From Anaerolineales bacterium (lineage in GTDB: Bacteria > Chloroflexota > Anaerolineae > Anaerolineales > Villigracilaceae): DNA of 58,811 nt. Below the pieces are notes generated by a model. That model did no database searches. It was given only the letters and a program-made list of their open reading frames with translations, and was not told the DNA's origin. Shown piece after piece: positions 43,318-53,300 of the stretch (the stretch's first letter is position 1; every line of letters starts with the position of its first letter). The translations under genes were made by a program, and so were the position numbers. Location: positions 1-58,811 of the forward strand of contig JAABUE010000002.1 in the NCBI GenBank assembly GCA_011389535.1, read 5' to 3'.

Positions 43318-43943
43318 CAGCTTCATCCCATGGATATTATTTCCCGAACAGGCTGGGGAGAATTTTGCTATTTGCGTTCGAGGAAGTCATAGGTAAAAAC
43401 GGTCTTAACGCTGTTCTTAACCTGGCATCGCTTTCTTCTCTGATCGGCAATTACCCGCCGGATGATGATAACCGGGCTGTCTCATTTGAGACTCTCTCCT
43501 TGTTACAAAGCTCTTTGGAGTTGGGTTACGGTCCGCATGGCGGTCATGGGCTGGCTTTACGTGCCGGGCGAGTTTTCTTCTCACATGGCTTGCGTACTTA
43601 TGGTCCCGCACTGGGCTTGAATGATGCAGCCTTCCGCTTGCAGCCGCCTGATTTGAAGCTGGTTTCCGTTTTGCATGCTCTGACAGATTTTTTTAATCAC
43701 AATACGGACCAGGTAGTGTCATTGGAAGAATCAGAGCATAAAATTATTTGGCAGGTTGAGCAATGCCCCTGGTGTTGGGGCCGGCATGGATCTGAGCCGC
43801 TCTGTCAATTTGCGGTTGGAATGCTGCAAGAATCACTATACTGGGTTAGCGGTGGAAAGTTTTATAATGTGGTGGAAGAAACCTGTAGATCTCAAGGCGA
43901 TCCTGCCTGCTTGATTGTGGTAGATCGAGAACCATTAACTTGA
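43314..43943 (+). CDS. V4R-domain protein (4-vinyl-reductase type)
   Basis: The 209-residue protein overlaps the hydrolase gene (ATGA). The C-terminal half matches V4R domains: CPWCWGR near residue 152-158, LCQFAVGMLQ and VEETCRSQGDPACLIVV, with the conserved cysteines that bind zinc. V4R domains act as small hydrophobic-molecule binding domains in regulators such as XylR/DmpR and in the reductase BchJ. The N-terminal ~100 residues look like a helical adaptor seen in front of V4R in other proteins. It may be the operon's ligand sensor; ligand unknown. Confidence 0.8.
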   Translation: MTASSHGYYFPNRLGRILLFAFEEVIGKNGLNAVLNLASLSSLIGNYPPDDDNRAVSFETLSLLQSSLELGYGPHGGHGLALRAGRVFFSHGLRTYGPALGLNDAAFRLQPPDLKLVSVLHALTDFFNHNTDQVVSLEESEHKIIWQVEQCPWCWGRHGSEPLCQFAVGMLQESLYWVSGGKFYNVVEETCRSQGDPACLIVVDREPLT

Positions 43944-44007
43944 ATCTTACAGTTTTGTCAGGTTTGTCCTTTTCAAGAGTTTACGAACCTATGAGAAAAT
44001 ACGTTAG

Positions 44008-45288
44008 ATGTTGAAGATCATTTTAAACGCCCCTCATTCCATTAAGCCGTTCAATGAACGGGCACGGGATTTGCGCATTCAAAACCAACCGCTCTGGCTG
44101 TACCAGCGCAATGTGCTTGCTCCTTATACCACCAGCGAACGTGAATTGGAACCTGGAAAACGTTTGCCGCCTGTGCGTGAACCGACGCTCGTTTATCGCG
44201 ACAATTTATACTTCGACGAACATTATATTTCCGAGTTCATCACACAGGCTAAAAAACGAAAGCGTGCCGTACGGGCAGCATTTTCAATCGATGATCCAGC
44301 ATTTCGAGAGCACGCTTTACCCCTTTCTACATCTTATACGCCTGCGGGCGATCAGTTTTTAGCCGATTTATGGTACTACCCGAATGGTCCGGTAGCCGAT
44401 GTGGAACCGCTCGTGATAGATCTGGGTTCTCGTGAGATGGGTTATTACCATGTTCCTACCTACATGGCAGACCAGACCGGTGACCTGGTCTTCAACGTTC
44501 CGCTGCGAGCGCTGATGGCCATCGATTCCTGGGTACATGTGCACCTGGCTGATGTCGTGTTTGGGCTCTTTGCGCGCGGAGCGCGTTTTGAGAAACGCCT
44601 GAGCGAAGATACCCTATTCAAGATAAAGGTTATCAGCAAGGCGCTTTACGAGGGACGCCAAGTGCTTGAATGCTCGGAAATGGTCAAGGTGGGAAAAAAT
44701 TGTGTGATCGACCCGCACGCTGTTATCCATGGGCCGACAACGATTGGCGATAACGTTTTTATCAATGCCGGGGCAGTGATCGAGAACTGTATTATTGGGA
44801 ATAACGTCAATATTTCACAGGATGTGCAGTTGATGCTATCCGTAATAGGAGATGGAACCTTTCTGCCTTTTCGTGCCTCTATGTTCATGACCACTGTAAT
44901 GGATAATAGTATGATCGCACAGAATACCTGTTTGCAAATGTGTGTGATTGGTCGCAATACGTTTATTGGCGCCGGTTCCACTTTTACCGATTTCAACCTG
45001 ATCCCGACGCCCATCCGTGCCCTGGATGGGAAGGATGAACTGAGCCTATCGAACCGGCCGGTGATCGGCAGTTGCGTGGGGCATAATTGCCGCATTGGCT
45101 CCGGGATGATCGTTTACCCGGCGCGGACCATCGAATCAGATGTTGTGCTGGTTGCTTCCGACAAGCGGCGTGTGATCAACCGTAATATTCGTTTTGAAGA
45201 CAGCGACCATCATCAGTTACGCAACGCTTCGCAGCACCAGGCACTCTATCGTCCGCGAGACGAGAGATCGGAGGTGGAGTCCTGGTAG
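44008..45288 (+). CDS. Left-handed beta-helix acyl/sugar-transferase-like protein
   Basis: The 426-residue protein has a ~220-residue N-terminal domain of unknown fold (start: [10 protein letters not shown]) and then a left-handed beta-helix with hexapeptide repeats (about 225-355: [69 protein letters not shown]). The ending resembles nucleotidyl/acyl-transferases of the GlmU/LpxA type, but no nucleotidyltransferase motif is seen. It precedes the AAR-like gene by four bases, so it may act on the same acyl substrate. Enzymatic role is unproven. Confidence 0.75.
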   Translation: MLKIILNAPHSIKPFNERARDLRIQNQPLWLYQRNVLAPYTTSERELEPGKRLPPVREPTLVYRDNLYFDEHYISEFITQAKKRKRAVRAAFSIDDPAFREHALPLSTSYTPAGDQFLADLWYYPNGPVADVEPLVIDLGSREMGYYHVPTYMADQTGDLVFNVPLRALMAIDSWVHVHLADVVFGLFARGARFEKRLSEDTLFKIKVISKALYEGRQVLECSEMVKVGKNCVIDPHAVIHGPTTIGDNVFINAGAVIENCIIGNNVNISQDVQLMLSVIGDGTFLPFRASMFMTTVMDNSMIAQNTCLQMCVIGRNTFIGAGSTFTDFNLIPTPIRALDGKDELSLSNRPVIGSCVGHNCRIGSGMIVYPARTIESDVVLVASDKRRVINRNIRFEDSDHHQLRNASQHQALYRPRDERSEVESW

Positions 45289-45292
45289 GCCG

Positions 45293-46381
45293 ATGGATAC
45301 GTTTGCTTTTATTATTCACCCGATTGACCCCAAGCGGGATGTCAGCCGGAAATTCCCGTTTTTAGGACGGGTTCTGACCGAGCGTCAGATCGACCTTTTT
45401 TCAACTTTCTTTCCCCCGGTTTATATTTCAGAAATCGAAGGCATTATCTCCGCATCAACTGGAAAGCAGGTGCAGGGTTGGTTCATTGCTGCTCCCTATA
45501 CCCCCCGACGAATGTTGGAGTTGCCAGAGCGGGTTGTTTATCGTAAGATTATACAAACAGGCCGGATGGCTGAACGCCTCGGTGCCCGGATGCTGGGCCT
45601 GGGCGCCTTTACATCGGTCATTGGTGATGCGGGAGTGACCATCGCCCGTTCGTTGGATGTACCCGTTACAACAGGCGACTCTTACACCATATCCATTGCA
45701 GTGCAAGCCATCCGCGAAGCGGCGCGGCTGATGGAAATTCCCTTGCGAAATGCGACGGCTGCAGTTGTAGGCGCCACCGGGACGATTGGCCGGGTCTGTG
45801 CCGAGTTGCTGGCGAAGGATGTGGCGCGGTTATGTTTGATCGGCCGGAGGGAAAGACCGCTGATCGAATTGCGGGAGCAGCTGTCGGGCTCGGAAAGATG
45901 CGAGTTAATCGTCAGTACGAAGATGGATGTGCTGGCTGAGTCCCAGTTGATTCTAACGGTAACGAGTGCAGTCCATGATGTCATCCAACCGGAGCATTTG
46001 TTGCCAGGAAGTGTTGTTTGTGATGTGGCGCGACCTCGTGATGTTTCTGCAATGGTAGCCGCTGTAAGAGATGATATATTAGTGATTGACGGCGGAATGG
46101 TTGATGTGCCAGGCCCCGTTGATTTCCACTTTAACTTTGGCTTTCCAGCGGGTAAATCCTATGCCTGCATGGCAGAAACGATAGCCCTGGCCCTGGAAGG
46201 CCGTTTTGAAGATTACACGCTTGGCAAGCACATTACTCGTGAGCGTGTCGATGAAATAACTGCCATTGCCCACAAACATGGCTTTCGCTTGAGCGGGTTT
46301 CGCTCGTTCGAGCGAGAAGTGACGCCGCAACAAATTGAAGCCGTGCGCCACAAGGCCCGCAACAGGGCCAGGCGCGTATAA
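45293..46381 (+). CDS. Acyl-ACP reductase (AAR)-like NADP-dependent dehydrogenase
   Basis: Starting at MDTFAFIIHP (45293; 362 residues) the protein follows the layout of cyanobacterial long-chain acyl-ACP reductase: the substrate-binding part with RLGARMLGLGAFTSVIGD and PVTTGDSYT, the Rossmann motif VVGATGTIG (158-166), and the tail with ACMAETIALALEG and IAHKHGF. Cyanobacterial AAR forms an acyl-enzyme on a Cys in a P-C-(hydrophobic)3-D segment; here the equivalent seems to be G-S240-V-V-C243-D, so the nucleophile may be shifted or absent. The product in cyanobacteria is a fatty aldehyde, but the aldehyde-deformylating oxygenase is not nearby. Activity is inferred. Confidence 0.75.
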   Translation: MDTFAFIIHPIDPKRDVSRKFPFLGRVLTERQIDLFSTFFPPVYISEIEGIISASTGKQVQGWFIAAPYTPRRMLELPERVVYRKIIQTGRMAERLGARMLGLGAFTSVIGDAGVTIARSLDVPVTTGDSYTISIAVQAIREAARLMEIPLRNATAAVVGATGTIGRVCAELLAKDVARLCLIGRRERPLIELREQLSGSERCELIVSTKMDVLAESQLILTVTSAVHDVIQPEHLLPGSVVCDVARPRDVSAMVAAVRDDILVIDGGMVDVPGPVDFHFNFGFPAGKSYACMAETIALALEGRFEDYTLGKHITRERVDEITAIAHKHGFRLSGFRSFEREVTPQQIEAVRHKARNRARRV

Positions 46382-46391
46382 AGGAGGCTCT

Positions 46392-47294
46392 ATGGGAAAG
46401 CCCCGCCTTTTGGTTGTTGAAGACGACATTGATATCGGAAACATGCTGAAAATTTATTTCAGCGGTTTGGAGTATGACGTGGATGTAGCCGTCCGCGGTT
46501 CCGATGCGTTGGATAAGACCAAGCAGGTGTTACCACACTTGATTGTGCTGGATATCATGTTGCCGGATATTGACGGGTATGAGGTGTGCCGCACGTTGCG
46601 GACGAACACCCGTACCAGCCATATACCGGTCATTTTCCTGACACAGAAGGATGAGCGCAGCGATAAGTTGCAAGGCCTCGAGCTGGGCGCGGATGATTAC
46701 ATCACCAAGCCTTTTGATATCGAGGAATTGAAGCTGCGTGTACAAGGCGCCATCCGCCGTTCAGAGCGTGAAAGCCTTACTGATCCACGCTCAGGCCTTC
46801 CAGCTGGTCGCCTGATCGAGGAGCAATTGCGTAAGATCATCCGCGAGAAGGATTGGGCCTTGATCGACATTCGGGTCAATCACTTTGACCCGTTCCGCGA
46901 CGTATATGGTTTTGTTGCAGGTGATAATGTATTACGCTTCTGCGCGATGTTGATAGGGGAAGTAGTGGATGAGACCGGTACATCGTCCGATTTCATCGGA
47001 CACGCAGGCGGCGATAACTTTATCATCATCACAACTCAGAATGCTGCTCCCTCGATCAAGCAGCGTCTGAAGGACCGCTTTGCTGAGGAAGTACAAACAC
47101 ACTATAACTTTATCGACCGCCAGCAGGGTTATATGACAGTTCAGGCTAACAATGGACCGGAGAATGTTCCTTTCATGACCCTTGCCGCAGGAATTGTCGC
47201 GCCATCCGAATTTGGATTCGCAGACATCCGCGAAATCACTGAAATGGGCGCGGACGCTCGACGGAAGGATACTCCGAGCGATCTAGTCGGGTAA
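46392..47294 (+). CDS. Receiver-domain protein with degenerate GGDEF domain
   Basis: From the ATG at 46392 (AAGGAGG upstream) the 300-residue protein has a receiver domain with Asp11/12, phosphoacceptor Asp54 and Lys106, then a GGDEF-like domain at ~130-290. The signature reads AGGDNF (205-210) where active cyclases have GG(D/E)EF, and the DLTGLPNR motif is DPRSGLPAGR. It is therefore probably not a diguanylate cyclase but a receptor or dimerisation module. It directly precedes the giant kinase and is a likely phosphorylation target. Confidence 0.85.
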   Translation: MGKPRLLVVEDDIDIGNMLKIYFSGLEYDVDVAVRGSDALDKTKQVLPHLIVLDIMLPDIDGYEVCRTLRTNTRTSHIPVIFLTQKDERSDKLQGLELGADDYITKPFDIEELKLRVQGAIRRSERESLTDPRSGLPAGRLIEEQLRKIIREKDWALIDIRVNHFDPFRDVYGFVAGDNVLRFCAMLIGEVVDETGTSSDFIGHAGGDNFIIITTQNAAPSIKQRLKDRFAEEVQTHYNFIDRQQGYMTVQANNGPENVPFMTLAAGIVAPSEFGFADIREITEMGADARRKDTPSDLVG

Positions 47295-47308
47295 GGATCT
47301 CTTTAGCA

Positions 47309-50300
47309 ATGGAAGGCTTAGGCCTGGGTCTTGTTCTGGTTGTCGGCGGACTGGTATCCGTTCTATTTGTCCGTTTTTTCTTGCGGATGCTGCGTTCCGG
47401 CAAGCAGTCCCATACAAACCTTCCATCGTTATCCACAATATATCCTGAAAGTGCAGGGCAGAAAGATGCCATCATCATTGTTCAGGGCGGCGGAAGGGTT
47501 GAATATTTAAACGAAGCTGCGCGGCGTTTGTTCGGTTTACATGAAGATGACCAGGCCGACCTGGAACGCCTGGCACGGTATGCACGTCCGTCTAATGAAT
47601 TTCTCTCCCTCCTATCCAAAGAAAGCCAAAAACGAATCTCCATCGGCGCTCACTTGACAGAGGCAACCTCCTATCAGGTGCCGGGTTTTACTCCTTCGAT
47701 GATGGTCGTCCTGCGAAATCTGGATTTTACGCCCGCATTATCAGCGGGGGAGGATGGGCAGCTCTCAGTTTCGATTCTGCGCGTGATAACGGACTTTGGA
47801 CGGTCGATTTCAAGCAGCCTTGACCTGGAAGATACTTTAAAGGCTATCTTAGAAAACGTCGGGCGGTTGGTCTCAGCGGAGACATTGGAGCTCAAGGTCT
47901 GGGATGAAGCCAAGGGAACTCTCACTCCGTATCGCTACGAAGGAAGTTCCGCTGAACCACGAACGCTGCGCCGTGTGGAACGATCCTATTTTGGGAATTA
48001 TGCTGATTCATTTCTGAAAGAGCCAAAGCCTCTTCTCCTCTCGCAGACCGTTTCAGGTAATGGTGAGGCAACAAACGGCGGAACAGAACCGCTATTGGTC
48101 CGTTCCTACATGGGGATCCCTTTGATAGATGGGGGAAAGCTTGTAGGCACGCTTGAAGCCGGTCAATCAGCCGAAAACAGTTTCAGTCAGCATGACCTGG
48201 AACTGATCCAACTGGTATCCGGGCAGGCAGCAGTAGCTATTCGCAATGCCATAATCTATGAGACGGAACACCAACGAACGACTGAGTTGACCGGTCTTGC
48301 CAACCTGGCGCAGGCTGTGAGCGTGAGTCAGGACATGAAGGACCTGTTCGAGCGCCTGGTCAAAAGTGTTTCTCCGTTGTTTGATGTTGAGATTCTTGGG
48401 TTTTTACTTTTTGACGAGGGCAAGCGCATGCTCGAGGGGCAGATCCCGTTTCAGGGACTGCCACCGCACATCGTGGAAATTTACCGTGCGAGCATCCCTG
48501 ACGGGAAAGTTGCTTCTGATATCCTTTCAACCCAGATGCCCCTGTTGACCTCCAATGCTGCGGAAGATGAAAGATGGGAGACGCTTGGGATCAGGAACCT
48601 GGCACAAGCCGCCAGTTTGCGCGATTCGGCTCTGGTGCCTTTGCTGTCAGGCAGGCGTCTGCTCGGTTTTATGCAATTATCCAATCACAGACAAGGCGTT
48701 ACTCCATTCTCCGAGAACGAGTTGCGCCTGATGAAAATCATTGCCGACCAGGCTACTGCCATTATTGAAAATGCCGTCCTGGTGCAGCAGGCGCGTCAAC
48801 GTGCCTACCGGTCTGACGCATTGCGCAGAGTGGCCAGCCTTTCGGCTTCTGCTGCGTCAGTCGATGAAGTGCTGGAACATTCCGTACGCGAATTGGCGCA
48901 CCTTTTCCAGGCAGATGCAGCAGCGATATTTTTGCTGGACGAGCAAAATGGCGAATTATGCCTGCATAGCGGAAGCACTTATGGGGTCGAAGGAGAGGCG
49001 GCTGAAGCGTTGTCACGAATGTTTGTGACCGATTCACAGTACCGGTTTACCGTTTCAGGCGGACAAAAACCTTTCATCTCCGGTCGTTTGAGCAGCGACC
49101 GGCGGGTCTTGCCGGTTTATCGTCCCCTCATCACAACCTTGCGGATGGAATCGACGATGGTGGTGCCTTTGGTGGTCCGCGAGCACAGTTTAGGCGAACT
49201 GATGCTGGGGAGTCGCAAGCCCGAGTTTTTTAACGCCTATGACTTACAGGTTGTGACAACGGCTGCCGGGCAACTTGCATCCGCTCTCGAGAGCGCTAAC
49301 CTGGTCAGCCAGACGGACGAGAACTTGCGCGCGCGTGTAGATCAATTGACGGCAATCATGCGCATCAGCCGGGAATTAAATGCATCGCTGGATGTAAACA
49401 AGTTGCTGGAACTGGTGCATAGTGAATGCTTACATACCACACGTGCAGATTGTGGCTCGATTTTGCTTTTTAAGCGAGCCAACGGGGGCGACAGGCTGGA
49501 AATCCAATTTTCCATTGGTTGCCCTGTAAATGAGCACGTTTTAAAAATGCTTTCGCAAGTTGCTGAAGTTGACAAACAGGTGGTCGTTAAAAATTTCGAC
49601 GGAAAAGATTTTCCAGCTCCTCACGAAAATGTACGCTCGGCATTGCTTGTCCCTATCCGCCAGAATGGAAACCTGGCAGGCGTCATCTATCTGCACGCCA
49701 GCCAGCCAGATTTCTTCAAAGGAGATCTTGTAGAACTGGTCCAAACGCTTGCGGTACAGGCATCTATTGCTTTGAACACAGCCAACCAGTATCAGGCAGA
49801 GCACCAGCGTGCAGAGTTGTTGCGCCGTCGCGCTGAAACAATATCGAGTCTGACAGAAATAAGTTACGCGGTTAATTTCGAGCAACCGATCGAACACCAG
49901 TTGCGAATTATCGGGGACGCCATCCGTACTTCCACACCTTTTCAAGCGGTGCTTTTCAGTGTTTACGAACCTGATAGCGGACTCTTGCGCCGGATAACCG
50001 GGATGGGTTTCCCGCAAGATATACTTATGGAGCTGTTGTCTCGCAAGCAGCCACTGGTGAGCATCCAACAATTGTTCAAGCCGGAATTCCGCATCAGCCG
50101 CTCGTATTTTATTCCTGCCAATCAAACCCCGGTTGTGCCTGCCGATGTTCACATGGTCACGTTGGACCTGGATGAGCTCGATCACTCCGAAAATGCCTGG
50201 GACCCGGACGATTTTCTGCTCGTGCCTTTAATGGATGCCCAGGGAATCCCACTGGGTTTACTCAGCCTGGATGCCCCAAGTGACGGTCTGCGACCTGACA

Positions 50301-53300
50301 GGGCGGCCATCGAGACTCTTGAAATATTCGCAGCACAGGCTGCCCTGGTAATCAGCAACACTACCCGCTTCGGCAATTTACGCAATCGGGTCGAAACACT
50401 TACTTCAGGCTTGCAACGCCAGCAACGACTGCTCAGTGTCAGTCAGAATGACCTGCCGTTGCTGCTTCGCAAGGATCTTGAACAAACCATATCCATTCAC
50501 AATTTGGACCGTCGGGCGCAGAGAGTTCGCGCCGGATTGGCCATCACGGAGTCGGTCAGCCGCCAGTTGGATGCTTCCTCAGCTTTGTTGGCGTTGGGGC
50601 GCGAGGTACTCACACAACTTGGTATGGCGGTAGCGCTGGTGGCCGAAGAAGGCCCTGAAGGTCCGCGCCTGTTGCATGTCCTGGGCAGCGTACCGCGCGC
50701 TACCAGCCCGGAGGCATTGTTTGGTCAACGGAACCCGTTGCGTGCTTGTTTGCAAACAGGTGAAACGATCCTGTCGGCAAATGAGGATGAAGCAGATGAT
50801 TGGCTGGATGCACCTTTACTTAGCGGGTTGCATGCCAAGGCCTTTATTTGTTTACCGGTAATCGTTCAAGAGAAGACTGTGGCAGCTATCATGGCGGTCA
50901 GCCCTGAACCGCTTCCGGCTTTCACGGATGAAGACAGGCAAGTTTACTATCAAATTGCCCGCCAAACATCCGTGATCCTGCAAAATATTTCTCTGCTAAG
51001 CGAAACCCGTCGCCGCTTGCAAGAGGTGGACCTATTACTCGACTTCAGTCGGAAAATAAGTGGTTTGACGCCGAATGAAATCATAAAAGCCTTGCTTGAA
51101 AGCGCCCGCCGGGTGATCCAACCAGCCGCCCATGCGGGGGTAGTATTGTTATGGGATGAAAATACTTCCCAACTGATCCCGCGGGCTAGCGATGGTTACG
51201 CAGACAATGATAGCTTGATGAAAATCAATTATCGCTCCGGGGAAGCATTGCCCGGTACGATTTTCGAAACAAGAATCCCACACCGGGTGGATGAGCTGAA
51301 CTTTGCACGAGACTATGCGCTCTCAGCAGAAAATCTGTTTTTATACCGCCAAGCTACCGGTGGTCGCCTGCCTGTCTCCACTTTACTGGTCCCGATTGTG
51401 ACAGGGGGGCAAGGACTAGGGGTTTTGGTTTTAGATAATTTCAATACACAGGCCGCTTTTAAACCAGAAGATGAGACTCTCTTGCTGTCGCTCACGCAGC
51501 AAGTGGCGCTTTCACTGGAAAACGTTCGTCTGGTCCAGGCGACCGAGGAGCGCGCCGGCCAACTCCAGGCTTTAAACGATGTCGCAACAACCATGACTTC
51601 GAGCCTGCGGAGCGAGGAATTGGTCGCTTCCTTGCTCGACCAGTTGCGCCCCGTTTTGCCTTTCGACACAGCGACGTTGTTGTTGCGCGAGAAGGATTTC
51701 CTCCGGGTTGCGTCCGCGATTGGATTTACCGATTCCGAACAACGCCTGGGATTAACCGTTTGGGTAGAAGACAGCGCCTTGTTCCAGGAAATGATCCGCC
51801 TTGGACAACCCATCTCGGTAGCCGACGTGCGCGGAGATCCACGCTTCCCGCAAATTGAAGCGCCCCGTTTATCCTGGTTAGGGATTCCGCTCATTTCCAA
51901 GGGTGAGGTCGTTGGCGTGATTACGCTCGAGAAGTGGCAATCAAGCTTCTATACGCCAGAACAAATTCAAGTTGCCACGACTTTTGCAGGCCAGGCGGCA
52001 GTCGCGCTGGAGAACGCGCGTCTTTATGAGGATAGCATAAACCGTGCCGCAGAGCTTGACCAACGCTCTCAGCGTTTGGCATTGCTCAACCGTTTCTCCT
52101 CTCAAATGAGTGGACTGCTGGATGCCGATGAAATCCAGAAAGTCACAGCAGAGGAATTACGCAAAGCCTTCGCCGCTATGCGCGTTTCAGTTGCCCGCTT
52201 GGACGGTCCGAAGGCAACCTGGACTTTCTCATCGCCAAAACAAGAAGATAATTTACCACAGACGCTGCCTGACGCCCCAATTTTTGGCTACTTGCGCGAG
52301 TCGCTGGGCGTGTTTACAGGTGATGACTTCCTGAGCGAACCTTCTGTAAGGCAACTGACCTCCATGCTTGGAAAGGAAGCAACCAGTGTACTGGCGTTAC
52401 CGTTGGTAAGTGGTGGCAGCCTGCGTAGTATCTTGTTTGTACAATTGCCCGCTAAAGAACGACTCAGCACTTCAGAGGTGGAGTTGGCGATTACCATTGC
52501 CAATCAGGCTTCTGTCGCGCTGGATAGCGCCCGTTTGTTCCAGGAGGCGCAGCGCCGTGCACAAGAAACGATGGCGCTGGCAGAAGTTGGCCGTGATATT
52601 TCGGCCACGTTGGATCTTGAAGACGTGTTAAAGCGTATCGTTGCTTATGCCAAAGACCTGCTAAAAGCTGAAACGAGCGCTGTCTATCTCCCGGAGCTTG
52701 AATCCAATGTGTTGCGCGGTATTGCTGTCGTCGGATTGGATGCGGAGGAGATCAAGAACTCCCCCATGATGATTGGTGAAGGTATCCTGGGCAATATTGC
52801 TGAAAAGAAGATCGGTGAGATTGTTAATAACGCTGAAAATGATCCGCGGGCGCGGATTGTGGAAGGAACGCCTGAGAGTTTGTATGAACACTTGGTGGGC
52901 GTGCCTATTCTCTCCAAAGAGCGGTTAAGCGGATTGATGGCAATCTGGCGTACCGGTAAAGGGCTGGAATTCACTGACGTTGAGTTGGAATTCTTGAACA
53001 ACCTGGCGCAACAGGCCGGGGTAGCGATTGAAAATGCACGCCTGTTTGCTGAGACCCAACGCCTGGCCGAAGAACTTGAACAACGCGTTATTGAACGCAC
53101 AGCCGAGGTAGAACGTGAAAAGGCCAATACTGAAACCCTTTTACGCATCCTGACCGAAGTATCGGCCAGCCTGGATCTGGACCGCGCCCTCAGCCGCACG
53201 CTTGCCCTGCTGAACGAGGCTGTCGGCGGAGAGCAGGGGACGATCATGCTCCTGCACGCTGAGGATAATTTGCTGCACTACCGTGCCGGTTATGGTTACT

